A DNA stretch of 64,000 nucleotides from Solibacillus sp. FSL R5-0449 (GTDB taxonomy: Bacteria; Bacillota; Bacilli; Bacillales_A; Planococcaceae): assembly GCF_037975215.1 (NCBI RefSeq), contig NZ_CP150239.1, positions 3,472,001 to 3,536,000 on the forward strand. The letters run 5' to 3'. Shown piece after piece: positions 20,338 to 30,099 of this stretch (position 1 is its first letter; each line of letters begins with the position of its first letter). Under the pieces are notes generated by a model. It was not told where the DNA came from and did not search any database. It saw nothing but the letters and a program-made list of their open reading frames with translations. Position numbers and translations under genes: made by a program.

Positions 20338-21063
20338 ATGCTGACAATTAAACCAACCGAAAACTTAACAGGATTAACGGTAAGTGGAGACTATTGGGAT
20401 TTAGATGATATTATTCATGCAATTTATGAAGTAATCGGGGAAGAAAAGCGCTACTTTCATTATGAGGGAGTAAGACAACGCCTATTATCGTTTTGCTTAA
20501 AATTGCGCCAGGCTTCCAAAGGCGAACACCATATCGATTTTTTGCCGAATGGTGTGAATAAAGAGACGAAAAAGAAAATGAATGCCATTATTCCAGAGCG
20601 AAATATTTATTACGGGGTCAACTTTTTATTACCTGAACTTATTTTTGCAGTACTGGCATTAAATGATTTTATTTCACTTTATAAAAAGACGATAAATAAT
20701 TCGGAGTGGAGCATCGCGGTGACATCGGTCCGTAAATTTCAGGCACTCGTTGCTGATGCGATTGCCTCTTTCATGACCAAGGAACATTACGTGGCATTTT
20801 TAACGAGGCTTCATACAAAATCTCCTATGTTCCATCAGTATGCAACGCAGTATGTTGATATTTTAAATTTGGAGTATTTATCATTAACCAAAGAAGAGCG
20901 TGCAGCTCATATGACATCGTTTGCTTTTCGCTTTCTGGCAGAGGATGAGACGTATAAAGTACTTGTTCAGCAGCTTTTAGGGGTGACAAGCATTTCAAAG
21001 CAATCATTCCATGAAGTGGAGCTTACATTTAAATATCCGGAAAAGGATACGATCGTTTGGTAG
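20338..21063 (+). CDS. DUF6904-like protein, unknown function
   Basis: A 241-residue soluble protein whose N-terminus (TGLTVSGDYWDLDDIIHAIYEVIGEE) resembles DUF6904 proteins of Bacillales. No enzyme motif is visible, and I am not certain of the family. AAAGGGGG precedes the ATG. It lies 49 bases after rluF and before a strong shared terminator, so it may be co-transcribed with rluF. Confidence 0.65.
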   Translation: MLTIKPTENLTGLTVSGDYWDLDDIIHAIYEVIGEEKRYFHYEGVRQRLLSFCLKLRQASKGEHHIDFLPNGVNKETKKKMNAIIPERNIYYGVNFLLPELIFAVLALNDFISLYKKTINNSEWSIAVTSVRKFQALVADAIASFMTKEHYVAFLTRLHTKSPMFHQYATQYVDILNLEYLSLTKEERAAHMTSFAFRFLAEDETYKVLVQQLLGVTSISKQSFHEVELTFKYPEKDTIVW

Positions 21064-21087
21064 CCCTTGAAAGAGTCTAAATAAAAG

Positions 21088-21122
21088 AAGTCCGCTATTT
21101 TCGATTTGAAAGTAGCGGACTT
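21088..21122. terminator. bidirectional terminator between DUF6904-like gene and livF
   Basis: A 15-bp stem (AAGTCCGCTATTTTC/GAAAGTAGCGGACTT, one T-G pair) with T-rich flanks on both strands, between convergent genes. Confidence 0.85.
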
Positions 21123-21131
21123 GTTTTCATT

Positions 21132-21839
21132 TTATAATCCGCCTAAATAAGCGGCTCTTACTTCATCGCTTTCCTGCAGTTCTTTTGCTGAACCGGTCAG
21201 GACGATTTTGCCTGTTTCCAAAACATAGGCGCGGTGGGCAACAGATAACGCCATATGTGCGTTTTGCTCCACAAGGAGTACCGTCACACCTTCCTTGTTT
21301 ACCATTTCTATAATGTTGAAGATATTTTTTACCATGAGCGGTGCAAGACCCATTGATGGCTCATCCATAATGATCAGCTTCGGCTTAGCCATTAGAGCCC
21401 GGCCCATCGCAAGCATTTGCTGTTCACCGCCTGATAACGTTCCTGAAAGCTGCTTGCGTCGTTCTAACAGACGAGGGAATAACTCAAATACATGGTTTAA
21501 ATCTTTCTTTATAGCCTCTCTGTCACTTCGTAAATAGGCACCCAATTCCAGATTTTCTTCCACTGTCATATTCGAGAATACACGACGGCCTTCCGGTACA
21601 TGGGAAATTCCTGCCTTCACAATGGACTGTGCCGGCTTTCCATCAATTGCCGCACCTAAATATTCAATCGAGCCGCGCTTAGGTTTCAGTAAACCTGAAA
21701 TCGTTTTGAGCAATGTACTTTTCCCTGCCCCATTGGCACCGATCAGTGTGACTATTTCACCTTCTTTTACTTCGAGGGAGATTCCTTTCAATGCTTGGAT
21801 ATTACCATAGAAGACATCGATATCATTGATTATTAGCAT
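21132..21839 (-). CDS. livF: branched-chain amino acid ABC transporter ATPase LivF
   Basis: One of the two ATPases powering uptake of Leu/Ile/Val. The 235-residue protein has Walker A GANGAGKST (~36), the ABC signature LSGGEQQML (~134) and Walker B LIIMDEPSMGLAP (~154). It is the last gene of livK-H-M-G-F. The start ATG 21839 is preceded by GAGGAGG 12 bases upstream. A longer GTG start would overlap livG by 20 bases and lengthen the protein beyond the family norm. Confidence 0.95.
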   Translation of the reverse strand: MLIINDIDVFYGNIQALKGISLEVKEGEIVTLIGANGAGKSTLLKTISGLLKPKRGSIEYLGAAIDGKPAQSIVKAGISHVPEGRRVFSNMTVEENLELGAYLRSDREAIKKDLNHVFELFPRLLERRKQLSGTLSGGEQQMLAMGRALMAKPKLIIMDEPSMGLAPLMVKNIFNIIEMVNKEGVTVLLVEQNAHMALSVAHRAYVLETGKIVLTGSAKELQESDEVRAAYLGGL

Positions 21840-21840
21840 A

Positions 21841-22617
21841 TTATTCTGTAACCTCCTCACCTAAGTACGCTTCAATAACTTTCGGGTTTGAACGTATTTC
21901 ATCAGGTGTCCCATCAGCAATCAATTGTCCGTGATCAAGCACGTAAATCCGTTCGCAAATCCCCATAACTAAGTTCATATCATGTTCGATCAATAAAATC
22001 GTTAAATCAAATTCTTTACGAATGAAGGCGATAAGCTCCATTAAATCGTGTGTTTCCTTTGCATTCATTCCGGCTGCAGGCTCATCCAGCAATAATAGCT
22101 TTGGTGCAGCAGCCAATGCCCGTGCGATTTCCAGACGACGCTGCATTCCGTAAGGCAAGTTTTTCGCAAGCTCATCCCGGTATACATCAAGCCCGAATAT
22201 TTTCAAAAATGCCAAGGATTCCTGTTCCATTTTCTCTTCGCCACTAAAATGACTAGGTAAACGGAATATGCTCGAAACTAAATTATGTTTTGCCAAACCA
22301 TGGTTTGCGACTTTTACATTATCCAGTACTGATAACTCTTTAAACAGGCGGATATTCTGGAATGTCCGGCTAATCCCTTGTCGTGTTACTTTAAATGGAT
22401 CCAAGCCGCCTATTGACTTTCCATTGAATAGAATCGTGCCTTCCGTAGGTGCATATACACCCGTCAGCATATTAAACGTTGTTGTTTTCCCTGCACCATT
22501 CGGACCGATTAAACCTATCAACTCTCCTTGATTCATATGCATTTCTACATTTTGAACAGCTTTTAAACCGCCAAACTGAATACCCAGATTTTCTACTTTT
22601 AGAAGTGCACTGCTCAT
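21841..22617 (-). CDS. livG: branched-chain amino acid ABC transporter ATPase LivG
   Basis: The second ATPase of the Liv importer, 258 residues. Walker A is GPNGAGKTTTFNMLTG (~37-52), the signature region reads YGMQRRLEIARAL (~153) and Walker B is LLLLDEPAAGMN (~173). It overlaps livM by 4 bases (ATGA), so translation is coupled. Confidence 0.96.
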   Translation of the reverse strand: MSSALLKVENLGIQFGGLKAVQNVEMHMNQGELIGLIGPNGAGKTTTFNMLTGVYAPTEGTILFNGKSIGGLDPFKVTRQGISRTFQNIRLFKELSVLDNVKVANHGLAKHNLVSSIFRLPSHFSGEEKMEQESLAFLKIFGLDVYRDELAKNLPYGMQRRLEIARALAAAPKLLLLDEPAAGMNAKETHDLMELIAFIRKEFDLTILLIEHDMNLVMGICERIYVLDHGQLIADGTPDEIRSNPKVIEAYLGEEVTE

Positions 22618-23552
22618 ACGCGTGAACCTCCTTTTTTACCAAATTTTAAGTATGCTGTGATCTCTTTTGAGCCTAATAAGCCTGTTGGGCGATAAAGCAT
22701 AACTAAAATTAAAATCAGTGAGTAAATAATCATCCTCGTTTCCGGGAAGTCCTGTAAATACGTAGAAACGAAAGTCAGTAAGATTGCTGCTATAACAGAA
22801 CCGGATAAACTTCCCAAACCACCCAATACAACGAATATTAAAATATCAAATGATTTTAAAAACCCGAACGCAGTCGGCTGGATAATATAATAGTTGTGAG
22901 CATAGATGGCACCTGCCACTCCGGCGAAGAACGAACCGATTGCAAATGCGACAACTTTGTAATACGTTGTGTTGATTCCCATTGCGTCTGCGGCAATTTC
23001 GTCTTCCCGTATCGAGATACACGCACGACCATGGCGTGAATTCGTAAAGTTGGAGATGACGAGTATCGTAATGAATGTCGCGAAAAAGGCATATGTCCAT
23101 GTAGACTGATGGGCAACTTGCAAGCCTGCTGCACCACCTACATAATCTGTATTTACAAATACAATACGGATGATTTCAGCAAACCCAAGCGTTGCAATCG
23201 CCAGGTAGTCGCCTTTTAAACGAAGCGATGGAATACCTACAAGTAATCCGGCAAGTGCTGCCACAATAGCACCGATTAAAATGGCTGTAATAAATGGCAT
23301 GCCAAATTTCATTGTACAAATAGCCGATATGTAAGCTCCGACAGCCAGGAAACCTGCATGCCCTATCGAAAACTGACCTGTAACCCCGATAATGACGTGT
23401 AAACTTACCGCTAAAATAACATTGATACACATTGCGATGAACATATTTTGATAGTAGAACTGGATGACACCGTTGGAAATCATTAATTGTACAACTGCAT
23501 AAATCACAAGTGCTAGGACGGCATAACCCCAAAAGATTTTCGATTTTTTCAT
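22614..23552 (-). CDS. livM: branched-chain amino acid ABC transporter permease LivM
   Basis: A membrane permease of 312 residues with about nine hydrophobic segments. It shows the LivM patterns GQFSIGHAGFLAVGAYIS and LGFAEIIRIVFVNTD, and the EDEIAADAMGIN loop that couples to the ATPases. ATG 23552 has AGGTGA about 6 bases upstream and is chosen over the GTG three codons earlier. It ends overlapping livG. Confidence 0.95.
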   Translation of the reverse strand: MKKSKIFWGYAVLALVIYAVVQLMISNGVIQFYYQNMFIAMCINVILAVSLHVIIGVTGQFSIGHAGFLAVGAYISAICTMKFGMPFITAILIGAIVAALAGLLVGIPSLRLKGDYLAIATLGFAEIIRIVFVNTDYVGGAAGLQVAHQSTWTYAFFATFITILVISNFTNSRHGRACISIREDEIAADAMGINTTYYKVVAFAIGSFFAGVAGAIYAHNYYIIQPTAFGFLKSFDILIFVVLGGLGSLSGSVIAAILLTFVSTYLQDFPETRMIIYSLILILVMLYRPTGLLGSKEITAYLKFGKKGGSRV

Positions 23553-23561
23553 GCTGTTCAC

Positions 23562-24437
23562 CTACACTTTCTCGCGCGTATTTTTACCGAAAATACCCGC
23601 TGGACGTAATATTAGAATTAAAATCAGAATGACAAATGCGGCTGCATCTCGCCATAATGAATATCCGAGCGCCGAAACAACTGTTTCAACAACCCCTAGT
23701 ACAAGACCGCCTACCATTGCCCCAGGAATAATGCCAATACCACCTAAAACAGCTGCAATGAAAGCTTTAATACCAGGCATAATCCCCATTAGCGGATCGA
23801 TACGTGTGTAGTAAATACCAAAAATTACGCCTGCAGCTCCTGCCAATGCAGAACCAATTGCAAATGTCGCTGAAATCGTATTATCTACGTTAATGCCCAT
23901 TAAGCGAGCTGCATCTGCATCATGGGAAACGGCGCGCATCGCCTTACCGATTTTTGTTTTATGAACAATGAATTGTAATAAGATCATTAAGAAAATCGAA
24001 ACCGATAAAATAAAAATTGCCAGTGTACTGATCTGTGCACCGAAAATTTCAATGTTCTTCGTTGCAAATACTGTCGGATACGCCTCTGGAGAAGGACCTC
24101 TAAAGAAAATTACCGTATACTCGATTAACAGTGAGACACCGATTGCCGTAATAAGAGCTGCGATTCGGGTTGCGTTACGCAGTCGTTTATAAGCGACACG
24201 CTCTATAATTACACCGATGACAGCACATAATATCATTGCAAGAATAAGTGCTAAAAAGACATTCATTTCCCAACGTGCAATGGCATAAAAGCCGATAAAA
24301 GCACCAAGCATGAAAACGTCACCGTGGGCAAAATTGATGAGCTTAATAATTCCGTATACCATCGTATAGCCTAGTGCGATTAGAGCATAAATACTACCTA
24401 GCGAAATACCATTCACTAATTGTTGAATCCATTCCAT
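23562..24437 (-). CDS. livH: branched-chain amino acid ABC transporter permease LivH
   Basis: A permease of 291 residues with about eight hydrophobic segments. It has the LivH landmarks GISLGSIYALIALGYTMVYG (~10-29), INFAHGDVFMLGAF and the coupling loop VSHDADAARLMGIN. ATG 24437 has AAGGAG 8 bases upstream. It follows livK after a hairpin that may lower read-through. Confidence 0.95.
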   Translation of the reverse strand: MEWIQQLVNGISLGSIYALIALGYTMVYGIIKLINFAHGDVFMLGAFIGFYAIARWEMNVFLALILAMILCAVIGVIIERVAYKRLRNATRIAALITAIGVSLLIEYTVIFFRGPSPEAYPTVFATKNIEIFGAQISTLAIFILSVSIFLMILLQFIVHKTKIGKAMRAVSHDADAARLMGINVDNTISATFAIGSALAGAAGVIFGIYYTRIDPLMGIMPGIKAFIAAVLGGIGIIPGAMVGGLVLGVVETVVSALGYSLWRDAAAFVILILILILRPAGIFGKNTREKV

Positions 24438-24470
24438 ACAGTTCACTCCTTTTTTCTCTATTAATGTATG

Positions 24471-24503
24471 AAAAAAAAAAGGGAGGCTAGTTCCGCCCCC
24501 CTT
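24471..24503 (-). terminator. partial terminator between livK and livH
   Basis: On the minus strand AAGGGGGGC pairs with GCCTCCCTT (one mismatch) and is followed by ten T. Placed inside the operon, it likely lets only some transcripts continue, keeping binding protein above permease. Confidence 0.7.
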
Positions 24504-24515
24504 ACTCGTAAAAAA

Positions 24516-25727
24516 TTAAGGATTAACTTTAGAGTTGAACTGTTGTTTGCCGTCTACGAATTCTAGAACTGTTGCTGATTTTACTGGGTTGTGGTTTTCG
24601 TCAACTGTGAAAGTACCTGTTACTAAGCTTAAATCTTTCGTTGCTGCAAGCTGCTTCTGAATCGCTTCACCTGTAATGTCTCCATCTACACGTTTGATCG
24701 CATCTACGATAAAGTAAATAGAATCATAGCCTAATGCATGGAAAGCATTTGGTGATTGGCTGTACTCATCATTAAATGCTTTAACGAAGTCCTGAATTTT
24801 TGAATCCGGATCTTCAGATGAGTAGTGGTTCGTAATAAACGTATTATTTAACGCGTCAGCACCAGCTAATTCGATTAATGTTGGCGAATCCCAACCGTCA
24901 GCACCCATTAACGGAACGGTAATACCTAATTCACGGGCTTGTTTTACGATAATCCCTACTTCTTCATAGTATCCAGGGATGAAAATGAAATCAGGATTTT
25001 TCCCTTTAATGTTTGTTAATTGAGATTTAAAGTCTACGTCCTTTGCAACATACGCCTCTTCAGCGACTACTGTTCCACCATTTGCAGAAATCGTCTCTTT
25101 GAATGATGCCGCTAAACCTTTTGCATAATCTGAAGCGTTATCCGCGAAAATAGCTACGTTTTTCGCTTCTAGTTCATTAGTCGCGAAGTTTGCTGCTACC
25201 GTCCCTTGGAATGGATCGATGAAACATGTACGGAATGCATATTCATTAATTGAACCGTCATCATTTACCGTTACATTTGGCGCAGTACCTGAGCCTGTAA
25301 CCATTGGAACTTTATGCTGTGCTGCAATTTGTACTGTTGCAACCGAGTTACCTGAAGTAGCCGGCGCCAACATTGCCACTACCTTTTCCTGTTCTGCCAA
25401 TTTCATCGCAGCAGAAGTTGCCTCAGCTGTTTCTGATTTATTGTCGACTGGAATATACTCCAGTTTTTTACCATCTATACCGCCTGCTGCATTAATTTCT
25501 TCAATCGCTAATTTTGCACCATCATTAATCGATGATCCGTAAGAAGCTACAGCACCTGATAATTCTAAGTTTGCTCCGATTTTAATTGTGTCGCCAGCTG
25601 CATTGCCGCCGCCACCTGATCCTGAAGAACTAGAGGTATCATCACCGCATCCAGCTAATACCCCTGTTAATAATGCTGTTGCCATGAATAATGAACCATA
25701 CTTTTTTGTCTTTTTGTGATTTGTCAT
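24516..25727 (-). CDS. livK: branched-chain amino acid ABC transporter substrate-binding lipoprotein
   Basis: An extracytoplasmic binding protein for Leu/Ile/Val-type ligands, about 403 residues. A lipoprotein signal (MATALLTGVLAGC, lipobox Leu-Ala-Gly-Cys) is followed by a Ser/Gly-rich linker and a type I periplasmic-binding fold (IKIGANLELSGAVASYG; INAAGGIDGKKLEYI). It heads the liv operon. Three consecutive ATG codons lie at the start; the third has the best spacing (8 bases) from AAGGGGG. An ATG seven codons upstream is too close to its GGAG. Confidence 0.93.
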   Translation of the reverse strand: MTNHKKTKKYGSLFMATALLTGVLAGCGDDTSSSSGSGGGGNAAGDTIKIGANLELSGAVASYGSSINDGAKLAIEEINAAGGIDGKKLEYIPVDNKSETAEATSAAMKLAEQEKVVAMLAPATSGNSVATVQIAAQHKVPMVTGSGTAPNVTVNDDGSINEYAFRTCFIDPFQGTVAANFATNELEAKNVAIFADNASDYAKGLAASFKETISANGGTVVAEEAYVAKDVDFKSQLTNIKGKNPDFIFIPGYYEEVGIIVKQARELGITVPLMGADGWDSPTLIELAGADALNNTFITNHYSSEDPDSKIQDFVKAFNDEYSQSPNAFHALGYDSIYFIVDAIKRVDGDITGEAIQKQLAATKDLSLVTGTFTVDENHNPVKSATVLEFVDGKQQFNSKVNP

Positions 25728-25774
25728 CATCATTTCCCCCTTAGTCATACTCCAAATGTTTGATATTTCTGATA

Positions 25775-25803
25775 ATTATAACTAATACCCTACATTCGTA
25801 CAA
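25775..25803 (-). promoter_or_regulatory. sigma-A promoter of the liv operon
   Basis: TTGTAC, an exact 17-base spacer and TATAAT on the minus strand, about 48 bases upstream of livK. Confidence 0.8.
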
Positions 25804-25814
25804 TCTAAATTTTC

Positions 25815-25829
25815 AATATTCAGAATAAA
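25815..25829. promoter_or_regulatory. possible CodY box upstream of liv promoter
   Basis: AATATTCAGAATAAA differs at 3 of 15 positions from the CodY consensus AATTTTCWGAAAATT and lies 11 bases upstream of the -35. CodY control of branched-chain amino acid uptake is usual in Bacillales, but the match is modest. Confidence 0.3.
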
Positions 25830-25971
25830 ATTTACGAGAATAATATAAACAATTATTCCAACTTCTGTATTGTAAACGAATAGCAATTATTAGTCTAGTA
25901 CGATTATTCTGTTTATTTTATGTATTCAAAATTTACAGTCTAATAGTTTCTGGTAATAAAAAAATCGCCGT

Positions 25972-26577
25972 TTATTTTTCCGGGATCCGAAAAACGACGA
26001 TACGTTCATTTTCATTTTTTTCATGGCGTAATTTTATATCTAAATAGCATTGAAGTGACTGCTCTTGTTGCAGATAATCCATATATTCAGGAGATGGATA
26101 ATATAAAATAATATCTACCAATCGGGGATTAACAAGGATTGAGTCCATAACATGTTTCATAAACTCACGAAATACATGGATTGAGAAGGGGTTAAAGAAG
26201 AAAAAGACATTATCGTGCTTCGTAATTTCATATGTTTCGGCAATGATATTCAAAAATCGGATCGGTGCTTGCTTCTTCTTTACCTTTCTTAAGTATTGTT
26301 CTGCATTATGCATGGCTTCCGTAAAAAACTTCTGATCCATTTCAATACCGATAACGGGAATATGGAAGCGATGATATATATAAATAGGAACTCGCCCTTT
26401 GCCGCATCCGATATCCAGAAAACGTGCATTATCCGGTAACTCGTAGCATTCGAATAATTGTTCAAGCCCGCTGTAAGGTGTTGGTTCATAGCGATGGTAT
26501 TTTGCTAGTTTTGGAAAACCGTATTGATAACCGGTTGTTTGAATGTTTAGCATATGATCATATTGCTGTTCGTTCAT
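25972..26577 (-). CDS. class I SAM-dependent methyltransferase
   Basis: A 201-residue methyltransferase. The SAM-binding motif I is clear (ARFLDIGCGKGRVPIY, ~52-67) and is followed by the acidic IGIEMD at strand 2. A later FFFFNPFS segment takes the place of the usual motif IV (NPPY-like). The substrate cannot be told from sequence. The start has GAGGTG 5 bases upstream. The gene stands alone, downstream of ogt. Confidence 0.8.
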   Translation of the reverse strand: MNEQQYDHMLNIQTTGYQYGFPKLAKYHRYEPTPYSGLEQLFECYELPDNARFLDIGCGKGRVPIYIYHRFHIPVIGIEMDQKFFTEAMHNAEQYLRKVKKKQAPIRFLNIIAETYEITKHDNVFFFFNPFSIHVFREFMKHVMDSILVNPRLVDIILYYPSPEYMDYLQQEQSLQCYLDIKLRHEKNENERIVVFRIPEK

Positions 26578-26621
26578 TCGTTCACCTCACAAGTATATTG
26601 AAATTTTATGTTACTATAACG

Positions 26622-27101
26622 TTAATTTAAATTAAAGCTGTATTTTAGCTCATGTTCAAGCAGCCATTGCTTTCTCCATAAACCGCCTGCATATCCTGTA
26701 AGTTTCCCGTTTTGTCCGATAACCCGGTGGCAAGGGACAATAATACTTATCACATTTTTACTGTTTGTCATCCCAACTGCCCGAACTGCTTTTTCATTTT
26801 CAATCTTTAGAGCAATTTCTTTATAGGATGCGGTATTTCCGTAAGGAACAGTAGTTAATGCTTGCCATACTGACGTTTGAAACATTGTTCCCTGTAATTT
26901 ATAAAGTACCGAAAAGTCTTTGCGCTGGCCTTTAAAATATTCATCCAGTTCTGTATAGCAGTCCAGTAAATGCTGAGGGGTATCATCAGCCGGGAGGTTG
27001 AGCATTTCTTCTCGTTCTGCAAATAATACCGATGTTATAAAATATTCGGTGCCTGTAATTTCAATAATACCTATTGGTGAAGCATAATCTAATTTATACA
27101 T
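26622..27101 (-). CDS. ogt: methylated-DNA--protein-cysteine methyltransferase
   Basis: Ogt repairs O6-alkylguanine by moving the alkyl group to its own cysteine. The 159-residue protein contains the active-site motif IVPCHRVIG (~122-130) with the acceptor Cys, the helix-turn-helix region VWQALTTVPYGNTASYKEIA, and the conserved GYAGGLWRKQWLL. AAGGAGGGA precedes the ATG. No Ada-type regulatory domain is fused. Confidence 0.95.
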   Translation of the reverse strand: MYKLDYASPIGIIEITGTEYFITSVLFAEREEMLNLPADDTPQHLLDCYTELDEYFKGQRKDFSVLYKLQGTMFQTSVWQALTTVPYGNTASYKEIALKIENEKAVRAVGMTNSKNVISIIVPCHRVIGQNGKLTGYAGGLWRKQWLLEHELKYSFNLN

Positions 27102-27151
27102 CGTATCCCTCCTTCTTTTCTACAAATTTACTATAGCGTAATTTCTTCATT

Positions 27152-27191
27152 AAAAAAAGAACCTTTAATCCGACAATGATTAAAGGTTCTT
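27152..27191 (-). terminator. terminator of mqo
   Basis: A 14-bp perfect stem (AAGAACCTTTAATC and complement) with a 7-nt loop and T tract on the minus strand, just past the mqo stop. Confidence 0.9.
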
Positions 27192-27202
27192 CCTATTAAC
27201 AA

Positions 27203-28687
27203 TTATGCTTTGTTTAAACCTAAAGCTTTCGTTGTTGTTTCATGTACTTCTTTAAGAAGTTCTGTATTTTCGACTAAGTTTTCACCGTAAGATGGAATCA
27301 TTTCCTTAATCTTAGGCTCCCATGCTTTCATTTCTTCTGGGAAGCATTGGTTGATCACTTTTAACATAACAGATACAGCTGTAGAAGCACCTGGAGATGC
27401 ACCTAATAATGCTGCAATTGAACCGTCGTGTGCAGTTACAACTTCAGTACCGAATTGTAATGTACCTTTACCAGCGTCAGTGTCTTTAATAACCTGAACA
27501 CGTTGGCCAGCAACACTGATTTCCCAGTCCTCTGACTTAGCAGTAGGAATGAATTGACGTAACTCGTTCATACGTGCTTCTTTCGAAAGAACTAATTGAG
27601 AAACTAAATATTTGCTCAACGACATTTCTTTCACACCACAAGCAAGTAGTGTCATTAAGTTATGTGGTTTGATTGAAGCAAATAAATCCATATTTGAACC
27701 TGTTTTTAAGAACTTCGGAGAGAAGCCTGCAAATGGTCCGAATAATAATGATTTTTTACCATCGATATAACGAGTATCTAAGTGTGGTACAGACATCGGT
27801 GGCGCACCAACCGCTGCTTTACCGTATACTTTTGCATGGTGTTGGTTAACAACTTCTTCATTGTTACAAACTAAGAATAAACCAGAGATCGGGAATCCAC
27901 CGATATGTTTTGATTCAGGGATACCAGATTTTTGTAGTAACTCAAGGCTACCACCACCAGCACCAAGGAATACAAACTTCGCAGTGTGGTATTCAACTTT
28001 GCTGTTTTCTTTGTTGTGAACTTTTACTTCCCAAGAACCATCTTTTAAACGTTTTACATCTAAAACATTATGGTTGTAGTTTACATCTACATCTTGCTTT
28101 TGTAAGTTCGAGATTAACGTACGAGTTAACGCCCCAAAGTTAACATCCGTACCAGAATCAATTTTCGTTGCAGCAATTGGTTCAGTTGATGTACGTTCGT
28201 TCATAATTAAAGGGATCCATTGTTTTAGTGTTTCAGGATCATCTGAGAATTCCATACCTTCGAATAATGGATTCGCTGTCATTGCTGCATGACGCTTTTT
28301 AAGGTACTCAACATTGCTAGCACCTTGTACCATACTCATATGTGGCAATGGCATAATGAATTCTTCCGGTTTCTCGATTTGCTTTGTGTTAACTAAGTGA
28401 GTCCAAAATTGTAGTGAATCTTGGAATTGTGTGTTAACGTTAATCGCTTTAGTAATATCGATTGTTCCGTCTTTCTTCTCGCTTGTGTAGTTAAGCTCAC
28501 ATAAAGCGGCATGCCCAGTTCCGGCATTGTTTAATTCGTGAGAGCTTTCTTCACCAGCTTTAGCTAAGTTCTCAAATACTTTGATCTTCCAATCCGGTGC
28601 TAATTCTTTAAGCATTGTACCTAAAGTAGCACTCATAATTCCGGCACCAATTAAGATAACGTCTGATTTGATATGCTTGTTACTCAT
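27203..28687 (-). CDS. mqo: malate:quinone oxidoreductase
   Basis: A membrane-associated FAD enzyme that oxidises malate to oxaloacetate and reduces quinone, bypassing NAD-dependent malate dehydrogenase. The 494-residue protein opens with an FAD-binding motif ([17 protein letters not shown], ~10-26) and has further family segments [18 protein letters not shown] and [15 protein letters not shown]. It is monocistronic, and a cre-like site lies upstream. Confidence 0.96.
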   Translation of the reverse strand: MSNKHIKSDVILIGAGIMSATLGTMLKELAPDWKIKVFENLAKAGEESSHELNNAGTGHAALCELNYTSEKKDGTIDITKAINVNTQFQDSLQFWTHLVNTKQIEKPEEFIMPLPHMSMVQGASNVEYLKKRHAAMTANPLFEGMEFSDDPETLKQWIPLIMNERTSTEPIAATKIDSGTDVNFGALTRTLISNLQKQDVDVNYNHNVLDVKRLKDGSWEVKVHNKENSKVEYHTAKFVFLGAGGGSLELLQKSGIPESKHIGGFPISGLFLVCNNEEVVNQHHAKVYGKAAVGAPPMSVPHLDTRYIDGKKSLLFGPFAGFSPKFLKTGSNMDLFASIKPHNLMTLLACGVKEMSLSKYLVSQLVLSKEARMNELRQFIPTAKSEDWEISVAGQRVQVIKDTDAGKGTLQFGTEVVTAHDGSIAALLGASPGASTAVSVMLKVINQCFPEEMKAWEPKIKEMIPSYGENLVENTELLKEVHETTTKALGLNKA

Positions 28688-28728
28688 TTTTACCTTCCCT
28701 TACATATATATTAAGATTTTTAGAATAA

Positions 28729-28742
28729 TGTAAGCGCTCTAT
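28729..28742. promoter_or_regulatory. candidate CcpA cre site upstream of mqo
   Basis: TGTAAGCGCTCTAT matches the cre consensus (TGWAANCGNTNWCA) except for the last two bases. It lies 42 bases upstream of the mqo start. It would fit catabolite repression of this TCA-cycle enzyme. The rest of 28688-29210 holds no convincing gene. Confidence 0.4.
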
Positions 28743-29210
28743 TCTATTATCGACAACCCTATATAGGAGACGATTCCATTGATTCTATATCATTTATTAC
28801 CTTATTGTAGTGTAACACAATTGTGAAAAGATTAAAATATATACAAACTGCGACATGCCCAGCAAGTGAAAAGGTTGTCTTTTGCGAGAAAAGGTAAAAC
28901 ATTTTTAAGCATATTTTGTAGAAGCTCAAAAATCATTTATTTATGTTTTCTTTATTTTCCAACAACTTTTTTCTAACTATTTTGTCTATTTTAAGTTATG
29001 CTACAATGAGAAGACTATACTTTTTATTTAATGGAATTTCTATTAAGATCAACTTGAAATATCGGCAATATTTTGTAAGAATAGTAGGCATCGCTCTTTG
29101 CATAAACTATATAATAAGTACAGTTATCATAAGAAATACATGACAAATGTAAATAGTTCATAATTTAATTTAAAACTAAAATCAATCAGAGTGAGATAAG
29201 GGGGATGTTT

Positions 29211-30059
29211 ATGAAAATATTTACGGACAGTGGTTCTGACTTACCGAAATCATTTTTTGATACTGAAGAAGTGCATCTTTTTCCGTTACGCGTATTAGTG
29301 AAAGGTGTAGAGTATGATGACATTATTGGCATCACAACTGACCAGGTATATGCGGCAATTGCTGAAGGTGAGCAACTTAAAACATCACAAGTTTCATTAG
29401 AAGTATTTATTAACGCTTTCGAAGAATTAGCAAAATCCGGAGAAGAGGGAGTTTATATTGCCTTTTCATCTGAATTGTCTGGTACTTGCCAAACAGCTAT
29501 TTTGGCAAAAAATCAAGTATTGGAAAGTTATCCGGACTTGAAATTAGAAGTTATTGATACGAAATGTGCTTCTTATGGTCAAGGCTTAGTAGTAAAAGAA
29601 GCTGTACGTTTAAATAAATTTGGTATTGAATTTAATGAAGCTGTTGAAAAATTGACAGCAATGGCCAATTCAATGGAACATTTATTTACAGTAGGCGATT
29701 TAAACCACTTAGCTAAAGGCGGCCGTGTTTCAAAAGCGAGCGCATTTATGGGTGGATTGCTTAATATTAAGCCTATTTTAAATATGGATGATGGCAAGCT
29801 TGTACCAATAGAAAAAACACGTGGATTCAAAAAAGCGATTAATCGTATGACAGATATTATGAAAGAACGTGGCGGTGACTTCACGAATAAGATTGTCGGT
29901 ATTTCTCATAGTAACGATGAGGAACTGATGCATGAAGTGAAAGTTGCAATTGAAGAAAAGATTCAGCCTAAAGCAATTGAAACAACAACAATCGGCTCTG
30001 TAATCGGTGCGCATGTCGGCCGCGGCACAGTCGGAATTTACTTTACAAATGATAAATAA
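29211..30059 (+). CDS. DegV family fatty-acid-binding protein
   Basis: A 282-residue DegV protein. Family members bind a fatty acid and some serve as FakB subunits for fatty-acid kinase. The landmarks are IFTDSGSDLPKSFF (N-terminus), SSELSGTCQTA (~86) and GDLNHLAKGGRVSKASAF (~162-179), where the lipid head group is bound. The second ATG (29211) is chosen because AAGGGGG lies 6 bases upstream, directly against the first ATG. No fakA is nearby. Confidence 0.9.
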   Translation: MKIFTDSGSDLPKSFFDTEEVHLFPLRVLVKGVEYDDIIGITTDQVYAAIAEGEQLKTSQVSLEVFINAFEELAKSGEEGVYIAFSSELSGTCQTAILAKNQVLESYPDLKLEVIDTKCASYGQGLVVKEAVRLNKFGIEFNEAVEKLTAMANSMEHLFTVGDLNHLAKGGRVSKASAFMGGLLNIKPILNMDDGKLVPIEKTRGFKKAINRMTDIMKERGGDFTNKIVGISHSNDEELMHEVKVAIEEKIQPKAIETTTIGSVIGAHVGRGTVGIYFTNDK

Positions 30060-30062
30060 CAT

Positions 30063-30095
30063 AAAGGCTGGCACAATTTTTGTGTCAGCCTTTTT
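30063..30095 (+). terminator. terminator of the degV-family gene
   Basis: AAAGGCTGGCACA pairs with TGTGTCAGCCTTT (one G-T pair) and is followed by T's, directly after the stop. Confidence 0.85.
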
Positions 30096-30099
30096 ATTT

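Noticed and set aside
28943-29143. Plus-strand 66-codon frame between mqo and the degV-family gene
   Set aside because: No ribosome site, AT-rich low-complexity composition and no family resemblance.
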